Assembly (NCBI RefSeq): GCF_030463565.1
Contig: NC_134646.1
Location: forward strand, 19,883,296 to 19,947,295
DNA length: 64,000 bases
Direction of reading: 5' to 3'
Source: Pelecanus crispus
Taxonomy: Eukaryota > Chordata > Aves > Pelecaniformes > Pelecanidae
Both the position numbers and the translations under genes were made by a program. Within the stretch, counting starts at the first letter, position 1, and every line of letters begins with the position of its first letter. The notes beneath the pieces were generated by a model that was not told the DNA's origin, searched no databases, and worked only from the letters and a program-made list of their open reading frames with translations. Below, piece after piece: positions 1-11,200 of the stretch.

Positions 1-3000
1 CATCAGAGGGATCAATTCTCATTAGCAGCTACTTACTGGTACAGAATAAGTGGAATACTTTATGCTTTGGTGTTTATTTTCTTATTACAATCTTTTCTTT
101 TACTCAGATCAGATCTCTGCCTCAAACTCTGTCTTTTATTTTTATATATGTACACACATGAACTAGCTTATATGCATACATAACATGTATACACACATAC
201 TCTCACAAGGGCTTTTGAAACAGACCTAGACATAAGAATGTCCTGTACCAGTTGCAATTTAAGAGTATCATGTACAACTCGGCACATAGAAAGAACAGAC
301 ATCGCATGGAGAATTCTCCATTTCCACACTCATGTATTTCCCCTTGTACACAAAACCCCATCCACTCAGAGTATCAGTGCTGTGATCATCACCCGGCTAC
401 GAGGACTACATCTTAACAGCATTTATCAGTGAGGATGTGGGCATCAGCATTTCTTGCTAACAAGCTTGACATAGCACCAAGCAGAGACCTTTTACAATGA
501 TTACAAGACATCCAATTTTATTGCAGTCCAAAAAAGTTTCAGTGGGGTGATTTAAAAAAATCACATTACACAGTTTCTTAATGATACTTTGAGGATATAT
601 GAATGAAAGCTCAATTCTGAAACTTCTCTATCGTCTTAATAATTACGAAAATCATAGTGTCTTAAAACATTTCACCTGACTCAAGGTTTTGCAAAAGCTT
701 ATTACCCAAGTCTCATCTTCATGAAATGAGCATTCATGCCCATTCTGCGCAATGAGAAACTGAGTTCCAAAGTTGACCCATTGTCTTCCAGATCTCTTTT
801 CTAAATGCCAGACAACATCCACACTCATTAGCAATGGCAGGGGATTGGACAACTTCATATTCTAGAGTTAGGTCTAATGACAAAAGCCTACGCAGAGTTT
901 TATGCCAATGCTAGAGCTGAAAGTAGGTCAGTCTGCATGATTTCTTTTGTTAAACACGAGGCATTTGTCACCTTCAGCCACAGCCTTTGCAAGTTAATCA
1001 CTTCTGGGTGGCAATTCAAAAAGCAAGAGAACCTGCTAGGTCCCAGCTGTATGAGGTTTGCTATTTCAGTGGCCGACAACAACGCTGAATCAGAAACAAC
1101 ATAGAGAGACAGCAGGAAAGACTGCACTTTGCATCTCATCTATTCTTGAAATTCTCTCTAATTTTCAGTTGAAGATGCAGAATTCCTGCTATGAGCAGTG
1201 AGAAACAGTGAACCCTGGTGAAATTCCTGGGTGACTGAGCTGGACTAGTGTACAAAATGCATGTGGTACAGCATAGATGAGAAGGACAGGCATGCCAGAT
1301 GCCATTACTTCAAGCCCTCTAGACAAAAATAATGTCATTGATCAGTATTTCAAGTGACTGCTGACACACATTATAATGGCAGCCCTTGTGAAGTCTTCTT
1401 CTCAGGGATAAGCTCACAAGTAGACTCTCTGATCCCCAAGAGTGCATTGTTTGAGTTTCAGCAAAGACGCCAGCAACTGCAAAATCACAAGGAGTGAAAT
1501 AACACCCGAGCAGTAGGCTCCACAACTAAAGGCTGAAGGATGCAAGCAGTCATCTCAGCTAAAACTTGAACTGTTGAGTTATAACCTTTGGGTTTCCAAA
1601 CAGAAGACACACAGTCATGAACATTTAAATGGCACTTTTTTTTTTATGCACTTATCTTAAGGATAAACTGACATTTAACTTGTCATCCAGTTTTCCAGCT
1701 TTCCCTACTGGAGGGGAAAGTGTTACAGTTTCCAAGTTCATCAAACCAAGTAGATGGATAAGCATTCAATCTTTTAAAACCTACTGATGTATCAGAGGTT
1801 TCAGTCACCCCGTCATACACTTCCGTAAGTCCGATCACAGGCTGGGACTGATGTTTGCCATGCTCAGCAGGCCCTCAGATGCATACAGAGATGACAATGC
1901 AGGGCTGTTGCGTGCAGCCCATACTCAGAGAGGCAACTCCTCTTCATAAAGCAGCTCTGCTCAAGTCCTGGCAGAGGCTCTCACGAGCTGGATGTACTCG
2001 CTATGCAGCAGCTGCAGGATCCTACCTTGGAGCTGTCTAACATGTCCCACTGCATCTGTGTTCAATAAGACTGAGTGCACCAAACCACCCCTAGCTCCAT
2101 CTCAGCTCAGCAGCTGTGCACTGTCCTCTGAAAAAGGGTCATTCAGGGGTTGTTTACTCAGAGCAATTATCACATCCTCATCAAGAAAAGCAATTTTCGG
2201 GTTTTTTTTTTCCATTTTAAGCTGAGCTACACATATCCTGCTGGGAACCCCCTGCCATGGAATAAACAACTCAGAGCTCCTCCTCCAAGTTTCAGGCAAA
2301 ACATATTCTTCTTTCCAAGCCTGAAAAAGGGGTGGAGGGCTTAGTGAGCATTGCTTTCTCAATACCCCAAGCTGAAATATTGTTAAATTCTTCATTTCTT
2401 TGTCAAAAAAAGCATATTCAAGAAATTTCATATTCATCTTTTGGCTAAGTTTTCCTACAGATTTTCCTGAAGAGTATTGTGACTGCATTTCTCCAGGGGG
2501 ATGTCTGCTTGCTTTTAAAATAGCTTCTTGTGTAATAGTTCTTTACTGACAGTTCTATTAATCTCGTATGTTACAAAAGCTTCGTTTTAGAAATTCTGTT
2601 CTATAGGACAAATTTGGAAATTAAAGCAAGAAGAGAGTGTCTTCACATTTAGAATGCAGTGTAAAAAAAGTGAATGTCACTGCAGATCCTTGCATATGAC
2701 AATTAGCTAATGCTCAATTTCTTCCATCACCATCATCTTAATTGGCATATATTACATACAACCCACAAGAGCTTTCTCATCCCTGCACCTTCTCAGGCTG
2801 GCTATTCTATTATTTCAGCAAAAATGACTTTTCCTTTCTAACACTGAAAGACTAAATGAGCAAGTACAAAAATCCCATTGCCATGAGCCACAACCTTTGC
2901 AGCAAAAAAGGGCTGTAGGCTTGCAGGAAGAGTTCCTTGTGTTTTTTTCCCCCCTCAATAATTAGCCTTACCCTTCAAGCTGCAAATCCCTTGGCTCCTG

Positions 3001-3900
3001 CTCCAGAAAACCACCTACAACCCTTCACATGGGTTACGTGTAGCAAGCAAAACAGATATCCTGGATTTTGGCAAAAGGTCTTGGCATATTGCACAACCAA
3101 GCCCCTGGAGCCTAACCAAACATGGAGTGACACCAACAGAAACACTCCTTTCACCCCTGGAGGACAGAAAGGACCGCAGCCCATTGTACAAAGATAATTT
3201 TTTTCTCCCTGTTGAAGTGGCTGTTGTGACTGACTTTGCAGCTTTTATAACAGTTATCCCAACACCCTATTGCTCGCTCTCCTTTCATGAGTACCATCAG
3301 GATTGAAAAAATCTTTGTGACTACAGCTATTGAACTCATCTGACAGTTTCCAGCCATCAGTTGCAAACAGCTCCCTGTACTGGCTGCACAATGGGACTGG
3401 TATCACAGGAAGGAGACACAGAATTACATGGTTAACTTTGAGCAGTCATGTCCACTATGAGGCTCCATCTAAACCCCAAAACTCCTTGCTCTGAAAACAG
3501 TGGGAGGAGACACTTACTGCACAGGAATTGGTATTCAGAAAGGCAAAACCCAGGAGTTAACACTGGCAATACTGGCACATGCATTACAGTTTAAGAGTGT
3601 GTTTTGAAATGCTACTTAATGTTCAGGGCACATTATCCTGCTGAATGAAAAAAAAAAGATACTCAACTAGACTATGTTCCCATACTCCATTCAAGGTGCT
3701 CAGGCTACCCCAAAAATTAAAGACATGCTTCCTGTGGGCCACTGTGGGTTAGTTACTAAGAGAAAACTACAAAAGCTGTGTCCTGCCACCTTAACTCAGA
3801 TTTATTCCAACCACTTTTTCATTATTTGGACAAAGGTGGCAGAGGCAACTTTTACAGCCAGTGACAGAGCTGAATTTGAAAATTGTAATTATATGTAAAA
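1..3900. other. Intergenic, no gene recognised
   Basis: AT-rich avian intergenic sequence upstream of SPARCL1. I see only short chance ORFs on both strands, the longest about 128 codons on the minus strand at 2102-2488. It has no recognisable domain and no convincing splice partners. Around 140-215 the sequence is enriched in alternating TA/CA steps, a weak simple-repeat character. In other tetrapods acidic SCPP genes (DMP1, DSPP) lie on this side of SPARCL1, but I could not recognise any of their exons here. Confidence 0.6.
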
Positions 3901-5729
3901 TCACAGAATCATAGAATTATTTAGATTGGAAAAGACCTTTAAGATCATCCAGTCCAACCATTAACCTATACCAAGTCCACCACTAAACCAGCTGAGGGTA
4001 GAGTAGTAATTTCATGTTTCCTGCCTTGGTGGCTGAATTATTTATAATGAGAGTAAAAACTAGGAATCATTAAGGTTGGAAAGGACCTCTAAGATCATCA
4101 GTCCAATCATCATCCACCCGAGAGTACTGAGGGAGCTGGCGGAGGAGCTTGCCAAGCCACTCTCCATCATCTATCAGCAGTCCTGGTTAACAGGGGAGGT
4201 CCCTGATGACTGGAGGCTTGCCAATGTGACACCCATCTACAAGAAGGGCCAGAAGGAGGATCCGGGGAACTACAGGCCTGTCAGCCTGACCTCGGTGCCG
4301 GGAAAGATTATGGAGAGGTTCATATTGAGCGAACTCCACAGGCAAGTACAGGTCAACCAGGGGATCAGACCCAGCCAGCATGGGTTCACGAAAGGCAGGT
4401 CCTGCTTGACCAACCTGATCTCCTTCTATGACCTGGTGACCCGCCTGGTAGATGATGGAAAGGCTGTGGATGTCATCTACCTGGACTTTAGCAAAGCTTT
4501 TGACACCGTCTCGCATAATATCCTCCTCGGGAAGCTGGCAGCTCACAGCTTGGACAGGCATACTCTTTGCTGGGTAAAGAACTGGTTGGGTGGCCGAGCC
4601 CAGAGAGTAGTGGTAAATGGTGCTAAGTCCAGTTGGCAGCCGGTCACGAGCGGTGTTCCCCAGGGCTCTGTTTTGGGGCCAATGTTGTTTAATATCTTTA
4701 TCAACAATCTGGATGAAGGGATTGAGTGCACCCTCAGTAAGTTTGCAGATGACACCAAACTGGGTGGGAGTGTCGGTCTGCTCGAGGGTAGGATGGCCCT
4801 GCAGAGGGACCTGGACAGGCTGGACCGATGGGCCGAGGCCAACTGTATGAGATTCAACAAGGCCAAGTGCCGGGTCCTGCACTTCGGTCACAACAACCCC
4901 ATGCAACACTAGAGGCTTGGGGAAGAGTGGCTGGAAAGCTGCCTGGCCGAAAAGGATCTGGGGGTGTTGGTAGATAGCCGGCTGAACATGAGCCAGCAGT
5001 GTGCCCAGGTGGCCAAGAAGGCCAACAGCATCCTGGCTTGTATCAGGAATGCTGTGGCCAGCAGGAGCAGGGAGGTGATTGTCCCCCTGTACTCGGCGCT
5101 GGTGAGGCCACACCTGGAATACTGTGTCCAGTTTTGGGCCCCTCAATACAAGAAAGACATTGAGGTGCTGGAGAGTGTTCAGAGAAGGGCAACAAGGCTG
5201 GTGAAGGGTATGGAGAACAAGTCTTATGAGGAGTGGCTGAGGGAACTGGGGTTGTTTAGTCTGGAGAAGAGGAGGCTGAGGGGAGACCTTATCGCTCTCT
5301 ACAACTACCTGAAAGGAGGTTGTAGTGAGGTGGGTGTTGGTCTCTTCTCCCAAGTAGTTAGCAACAGGACGAGAGGAAATGGGCTCAAGCTGCGCCAGGG
5401 GAGGTTTAGAGTGGAAATTAGGAAAAATTTCTTTACAGAAAGGGTGGTCAAGCATTGGAAGAGGCTGCCCAGAGAGGTGGTGGAGTCACCATCCCTGGAA
5501 GTGTTCAAAAAACGGGTAGATGTGGCACTTCGGGATATGGTTTAGTCTAGTCTGCCCTTGATTGGTTTAGGTGGGCTTGGTAGTGTAGGTTAATGGTTGG
5601 ACTGGATGATCTTAAAGGTCTTTTCCAACCTAAACGATTCTATGATTCTATGATCAACACCACCATGGCCACTAAACCATGTCCCAAAGTGCCACATCTA
5701 CCCATGTTTTGATGGTGACTCATCATGTG
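3901..5729 (-). mobile_element. Older CR1 LINE 3' fragment, split by a second CR1
   Basis: The left part (3901-4109) and right part (about 5657-5729) together read, on the minus strand, as the 3' end of one 5'-truncated CR1. The right part carries the end of the reverse-transcriptase ORF and the left part carries the 3' UTR. Both match the plus-strand copy at 21290-21612. The left part contains two successive CR1-type 3' ends separated by about 70 bp of linker, the same composite tail found at 21390-21612 and 30120-30347. The terminal octamer-like repeat (TCATAGAAT on this strand) is at its left edge. A small deletion near 5715 is visible relative to the sister copies. It is interrupted by the element at 4110-5656. 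Confidence 0.85.
4110..5656 (+). mobile_element. CR1 LINE, 5'-truncated, with RT domain
   Basis: This is a non-LTR retrotransposon fragment. The reading frame from about 4110 to 4912 encodes the central and C-terminal part of a CR1 ORF2 reverse transcriptase, with the motifs [46 protein letters not shown] and the catalytic FADD box (near 4745). A TAG at 4910-4912 interrupts the frame, which resumes to 5545 with the thumb/C-terminal part. The 3' end is the usual CR1 tail of repeated ATTCTATG units and no poly(A). It lacks ORF1, the endonuclease and the 5' end. It lies inside an older CR1 of opposite orientation, so it inserted later. It is inactive because of the truncation and the stop. Confidence 0.93.
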
Positions 5730-7515
5730 CAGTTCAGCAACATGCAGAGCTTTTAATTTATAGTTCTCAAACTAGTTTACCAAAACAAATATGACAAATG
5801 AGATTTTTAGAAAAAGAAACTCAGTTAAGTGACAAGCCTAGAGCTGTGTTGCTCACCCAGAGCACAGAGATACAGAAATCAAGACTACCTGACTAATTCA
5901 AATACTTCTTTCCTCAGTCACTCACCAGGCCTTCAAAAGCATGCTATACAGTTTTTAGGCCTATACATGAAATTGGATTATGCCCCTGCATTTCTGGCAA
6001 GTCGCCTGCACGACCCTCAGTCTAACAAAACTTGCCTTGATCTGAAGAGACTGCCCATACAATGTCCAGTGAGGCATTTTGCATATGCTCATTAATGGCT
6101 TTTGTTGTATTCTGTCTTTCCCCCTGAAAACATCCTAACTCTGGATGCCAAAGAAATAACAGACAATTAGATAACAGATAATTTGGGGACTAAATAAGTT
6201 AACTGCAAGAAAAATGGTTTGCTTACTAGATATGCCCCGCTAATGAAGTATTTTGCTCTTCATTAACTAAAAGATATTGACATTAAATAACATGACACTT
6301 CAGATCTAAGCACAGGATGCTTTTGCAAGTTTGACACCAAAAATCAATGTAATGCTCAAAGTCCTTGCTTCACCATTCTGGCTACCATAAACACAAGCTC
6401 CCCTGGCATTCTCCTTTTAGGGTTTTGGGTTCCTCCCCCTCCTCAAGAAAACCCATCTGGGTGAACAAGATTTTAAAACCATACATCTAGCCTCATGTGA
6501 CTGAGTACGGTTGACCTAACTGGCTGAAACCACTGCCAGTTTCTTCATATGCCAGGGAGTTCAACCAGCAAAAGACACGACGTTCTTCAACTAAGGACAC
6601 GGTGATACGCGTTTCATTAGGAAAGGGGGAAGCAATGAAAAAGGACATATGTTAGGTGGAAAGTGAAAATATCTTAAAGGGCAAGGCGGGGGTGAAAATG
6701 GAGAAGAAAATTTCCAAGGAAGAACAGCCAGTAGAATGAGAGCAGAAACAGAAGCAGAGTGAAAATCCTACTGATTCGGTATGAATACAGAAAAAAGAAC
6801 ACAAGGAAATTAAAAAGAGTAAGAAACTAATGCAGTAAAAAAAAGAAGGGGAAATAGAAGCAATATGATTTGTTTATTTTTGCTTCTCCCACTGATACAG
6901 CTACAGATGTAGAAGCTTCCAGTTCATGTGCACTGCCAAAGTGAGAAAATTTGCTGTCGACATCCAAGGTAAAAATGAGTTGCCTGTCTTTCACTCACAT
7001 GAGGGTATTAGCATAGACTGAAGAAACTCCTAATGTATTGCATGTTCTTCCAGCCATCCGTCTTGCACACTACTGTGCAGCGGAGTTGGGATGGTTGCTT
7101 CCAAAGCAGGACTGTGCCCATCTGTCAAGCAGCCCAGACAGCATTTCTGGGCTTTGAGACCTGCTGAGCAGAACTTCGCCACTTAATTCTTCTTACTACA
7201 GCCACAAAGGAGAGCAGCCAGGAGACAGCTTGGCTGTAGAGATGCCACAAACAGGGATTGTCTCAGAACTAAATAAAAAGGGACATTTTTTCACAAAGTA
7301 GTATCTCAGAAGAGTGGATAACGATTTACAGGGCTGAACCTATGTACATTCGTAACTCTGTCTTTTAGTAATACCACTAGAGTTTGTGAACACAGTGTAC
7401 AGCTTAAGTTCTGTAAAAGAACTAAGACCAAAGTGACCTCTAGATAAGGTGGTCTAACGCCTGAGTTTACATACAAATGGACACTGAGTGGAAATTTTGT
7501 GGGTCTTCACACTAA
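5730..7515. other. Intergenic / SPARCL1 5' region, no exon assigned
   Basis: No coding exon is recognisable. SPARCL1 needs an untranslated first exon somewhere upstream of 8190, and this stretch is the likely place, but I could not fix it. A possible donor (AAG followed by GTAAAA, near 6968) is too weak to call. Confidence 0.4.
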
Positions 7516-7520
7516 GCAAG

Positions 7521-8086
7521 TGTCGAGCTTTAGCCTCAGCCTGCAACTAAGTACCATGCAGCTGCTCGCTCACTCCTCCTATCCCGATGGGATGGGGGAG
7601 AGAATCGGAGGAGTAAGAGTGAGAAAAACTCCTGGGTTGAGATAAGAACAGTTTAATAATTGAAATGAAGTAAAATGGTAATGATAATAATAACAATATA
7701 ATAATAATAATAATAATATACAAAGCAAGTGATGCCCAGTGCAATTGCTCACCACCTGCCGACCGATACCCAGACAGTTCCCAAGCAGCGATTGCTGCTC
7801 CCTGGCCAACCCCCCCCCCCAGTTTCTATACTGAGCATGACGTCATATGGTATGGAATAGCCCTTTGGTCAGTTTGGATCAGCTATTCTGGCTGTGCCCC
7901 CTCCCAGCTTCTTGTGCACCTGGCAGAGCATGGGAAGCTGAAAAGTCCTTGACTAGCGTAAGCAGTACTTAGCAACAACTAAACCATCAGTGTGTTATCA
8001 ACGTTATTCTCATACTAAATCCAAACCACAGCACTATGCCTGCTACTAGGAAGAAAATTAACTCTATTCCAGCTGAAACCAGGACA
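7521..8086 (-). mobile_element. Solo LTR of an avian endogenous retrovirus, ERVL-like
   Basis: On the minus strand the element starts with TGTCCTGG and ends with GCTCGACA, giving the canonical TG...CA ends and a length of 566 bp. The same 5 bases, GCAAG, flank it on both sides (7516-7520 and 8087-8091), which is a target-site duplication and proves an insertion. A 5-bp duplication is typical of ERVL-class elements. A TAA-rich microsatellite lies inside it (about 7680-7720). No internal retroviral sequence is present, so it is a solo LTR left by recombination between two LTRs. It is a fossil. The intact duplication and ends suggest moderate rather than great age. It is antisense to SPARCL1 and ends about 100 bp before a SPARCL1 exon. 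Confidence 0.9.
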
Positions 8087-8189
8087 GCAAGTTACAGCAG
8101 CCACTACATTGCTTCCATCAGTCATTTCTAGACCATTCTAGACCATTATACCCAAATCCTAACTTTATTTCTTTTCATGTTGCTTGCAG

Positions 8190-8253
8190 AAAGGAAACCT
8201 CTAAACTCCACCACTGTACCATCAACTATTGTCTTCTACGAGATCTGAAAAGC
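8190..8253 (+). other. SPARCL1: SPARCL1 5' UTR part of the first coding exon
   Basis: A pyrimidine-rich stretch followed by GCTTGCAG gives a good acceptor ending at 8189, so the exon carrying the start codon begins at 8190 with 64 bases of 5' UTR. An untranslated exon must therefore lie further upstream, beyond or before the LTR at 7521-8086. Confidence 0.7.
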
Positions 8254-11200
8254 ATGAAGGCTTTAGCTCTCTTCATTTGTCTTGTAGGATCAGCTTTTGC
8301 TATTCCAGTAAGTCCTCATCATGCTATTGTTACTGGACACTTAATTTCCCATTCTGCGAATACTCTATGTTAGCCCATTGACCTATACAAGATTTTTATT
8401 TACATGCAGACATTGAATATATTTGTCTATTCTAGACACAGCCCTTAAACTACAAACTTGGAACCCATGGAAAGAAAACTCCAGAAAAGGTACTCTTCTT
8501 GTTCTTTAAACATTAAGAGGCAACCTGTATTGTTAATCTCAAATATATAAAACACATTAGCACATATGTAGTGGTCAGCGAATTGATTTAGGTTAAAAAA
8601 AAAATATATAGGCCACCCCTACCGCAAGAATTAGTACCAAGCATCTCACGCCTCGCATATTACATAGCTAGAAACAGGACAAAATCTAAAGCTCACAACA
8701 GAAGTTTCACTTATTGAAAAAATTACCTTAAATGAATCCCCACATACAATCATTACACCCATATTTGTACAAACAATAAGCTCCACTGACAATTGAACTT
8801 GTGGTTATTGCTACTCCAGTAAACAAGGAGGATGCAATCCTAAATTTATCACATGAAGTGATGATACGCAGTCTCAAACGTGTAAGAATTTTAGCCACCA
8901 TGTGTTTCACTATTCACAATACAGAGCATTAGATACAGCTCATCTTGGAAAAGTACACTGTCGCTGACAAGCCAGATACACAGCCCTGACGGTAATGAGA
9001 CAGATGACTTCAGCAGACCTATGCCATATGTGCATGCTAATGACAGAGCTCACAATTTTGCATTCATGGTTGACCGAAATTAAAATTCCTTTTTATTGCA
9101 CCATTCTGGTGAGCATTTGTGGTTCAGACACAATGGACTTTGGCTCCAAGCCAATGAATGTTTTGGAACAACCAAATTCAGACCATGCTCTGTAGTAAGA
9201 AATGCAAAATCCCAACTCTTATGCTAACTTTTTAAAATTATGAATTATATTCATATGCAGCTTTCCAGATGCATTTCATGTCAATCCAGATGATGCTCTG
9301 CATTGTGAAAACCAAAAAATTAACTTTTCCTAATGAAGTATCCAGCAGAACAAATTATGGTATAAACACTAGTTTGCAGCCTACAGCTGTCTCCCAGAAA
9401 CAACTCATACAGAAGATGCATCAAAACAAAACATTGCAATACTCAGTGAATCATCAGTTCCAAGTGAATATGCAACATCCTTCAAAGGTTAGTCATCCCC
9501 TAACAGTACCTAATTACAGCTACATTGACTGAAACTTGCCATCATATTGAGACCCAAGTATCTTTCACCAGCAACTGAGTTCTAAAAGTTTATTTTATCC
9601 TGGGGACAAAGGTATAACAAAAAGCAGCAGCTGAAAGCCACATCCAGGCACATCTCTGCACTGAGGTTTTGGTGCATAACGAGGCTTCCTCTCAAGACAT
9701 GAGCTACATCTTTCTCAGACTACTGCTTCAAATACAGGCACCCATAATAGACAATCTTAATGACTGTTTGGCCTTGTATTTTCTAACTCTATAGAACTGG
9801 AAGCCCTTCACAGAAGACTGCTTTTTGCTTAAAGACATATAATATGTTGTACACAGCAGTGCCCAAAAACACATGTAAAAAATACTCTGTTCTTGAAATG
9901 TTATTTTCAAATTTTTTAATATCAGCTTGAAATGCTTGGTAACACATAGATTATTTTTATAAGGTCTTCAAGAAATGTGCAATATCCAATTGCATAATCC
10001 AATGCAATACATTGGAATCACTTCAAATAAATTCTAAGATTTATTAATCTACTTGTTATTTATTTATTTATTTATTTATTTTTAAGACTGAAGATATTAA
10101 TCCTGAAGCCCCAAAGGAAGAGAACACAGGGTATGTAGACACAGGTGACTTGCTTCCCAGTCACAAAAACCTAAAACCCGATGTATCAGTACCAGATGCT
10201 GAGTACAGTGATGAGCCCCAGACCACTAGAAAACAAGGAAGAACTGGTAGCGAGCTTCAAGTGAAAAATAGCCTTAAAAGCATCAATTTCCTTGCACTGC
10301 ACAATAAACCAGGTTTGGCATCTGATAACCAGGACAGTGACTCTGGAAGCAGCAGCAGAGAACAGTCTAGCTTTGAGCATTACCAGTTCAGGAGGCATGA
10401 GAAACAGAGCAATACAGCTAATCGACATGTTCTGGGCAATGCAGAAAATCCAGTGGATGCTCTGAGTCTTGATCGTGAGCACAGCACATGGAAATATAAT
10501 AAAAATACAATTGGGCTATCTGAAAAAAACAGTGAAAGTGATGAAGAAGAAGGTGTGGAAGAAGAGGATGAGGAATGGGGTGAAGAAAGTGATTACAGAG
10601 ATATGAAGCACAAAGGCCACCAGACAAATCAAGGTAACCGATACAAAAGACAGCAAAATGAAAACAGTATGCAGTCTGATGAAATCCTGAGAGATTCCAG
10701 TCAACCAATCCAGACAACCAAGAGACATGGTGAGAAATTTGACCTAGAGGAAGAAGAGAGGGAGAACAGCCAGAAGCAGCCCTATAAAGAAGAAATCCCC
10801 CTCCCTCAAAAAAACCATAATGAAGATCGGGATGACAAATGGCGAAGTCAAGAGAGGAAAGACAATATTCAAGTAAACTATCAGAGTGATCACGACACAG
10901 TGGTGAAAAGACAAGACATGGAGGACAGTGAGGTTGATGATGATGGTCATGACAGTGGTGATGTTGATGGCAAGGAAGATCTCAGCAATACCTGGAAAGA
11001 AGCAGCCTATGAGGAAGAAGAGAGAATCCAGAGTAATGACCAGGAGAGCACCAGTATTGAGCACGAAGGGGAAGGAACCACTGAAGATGACACTGCAGTT
11101 CACAGAGAGACCAAGTATTACCAAGATGTCAAGATTAAAGACCTTATTCACTCTGAACAAGATGATTATGATCATAAGCCACCTAATTCTGACAGTGAGC

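Noticed and set aside
2102-2488. 128-codon minus-strand frame
   Set aside because: No recognisable family, no splice partners and no duplicate in the window to test constraint; likely chance.
4187-5455. 422-codon open frame on the minus strand
   Set aside because: It is the antisense shadow of the CR1 reverse transcriptase. A similar antisense frame occurs in the other CR1 copy (20354-21283), as expected from codon composition.
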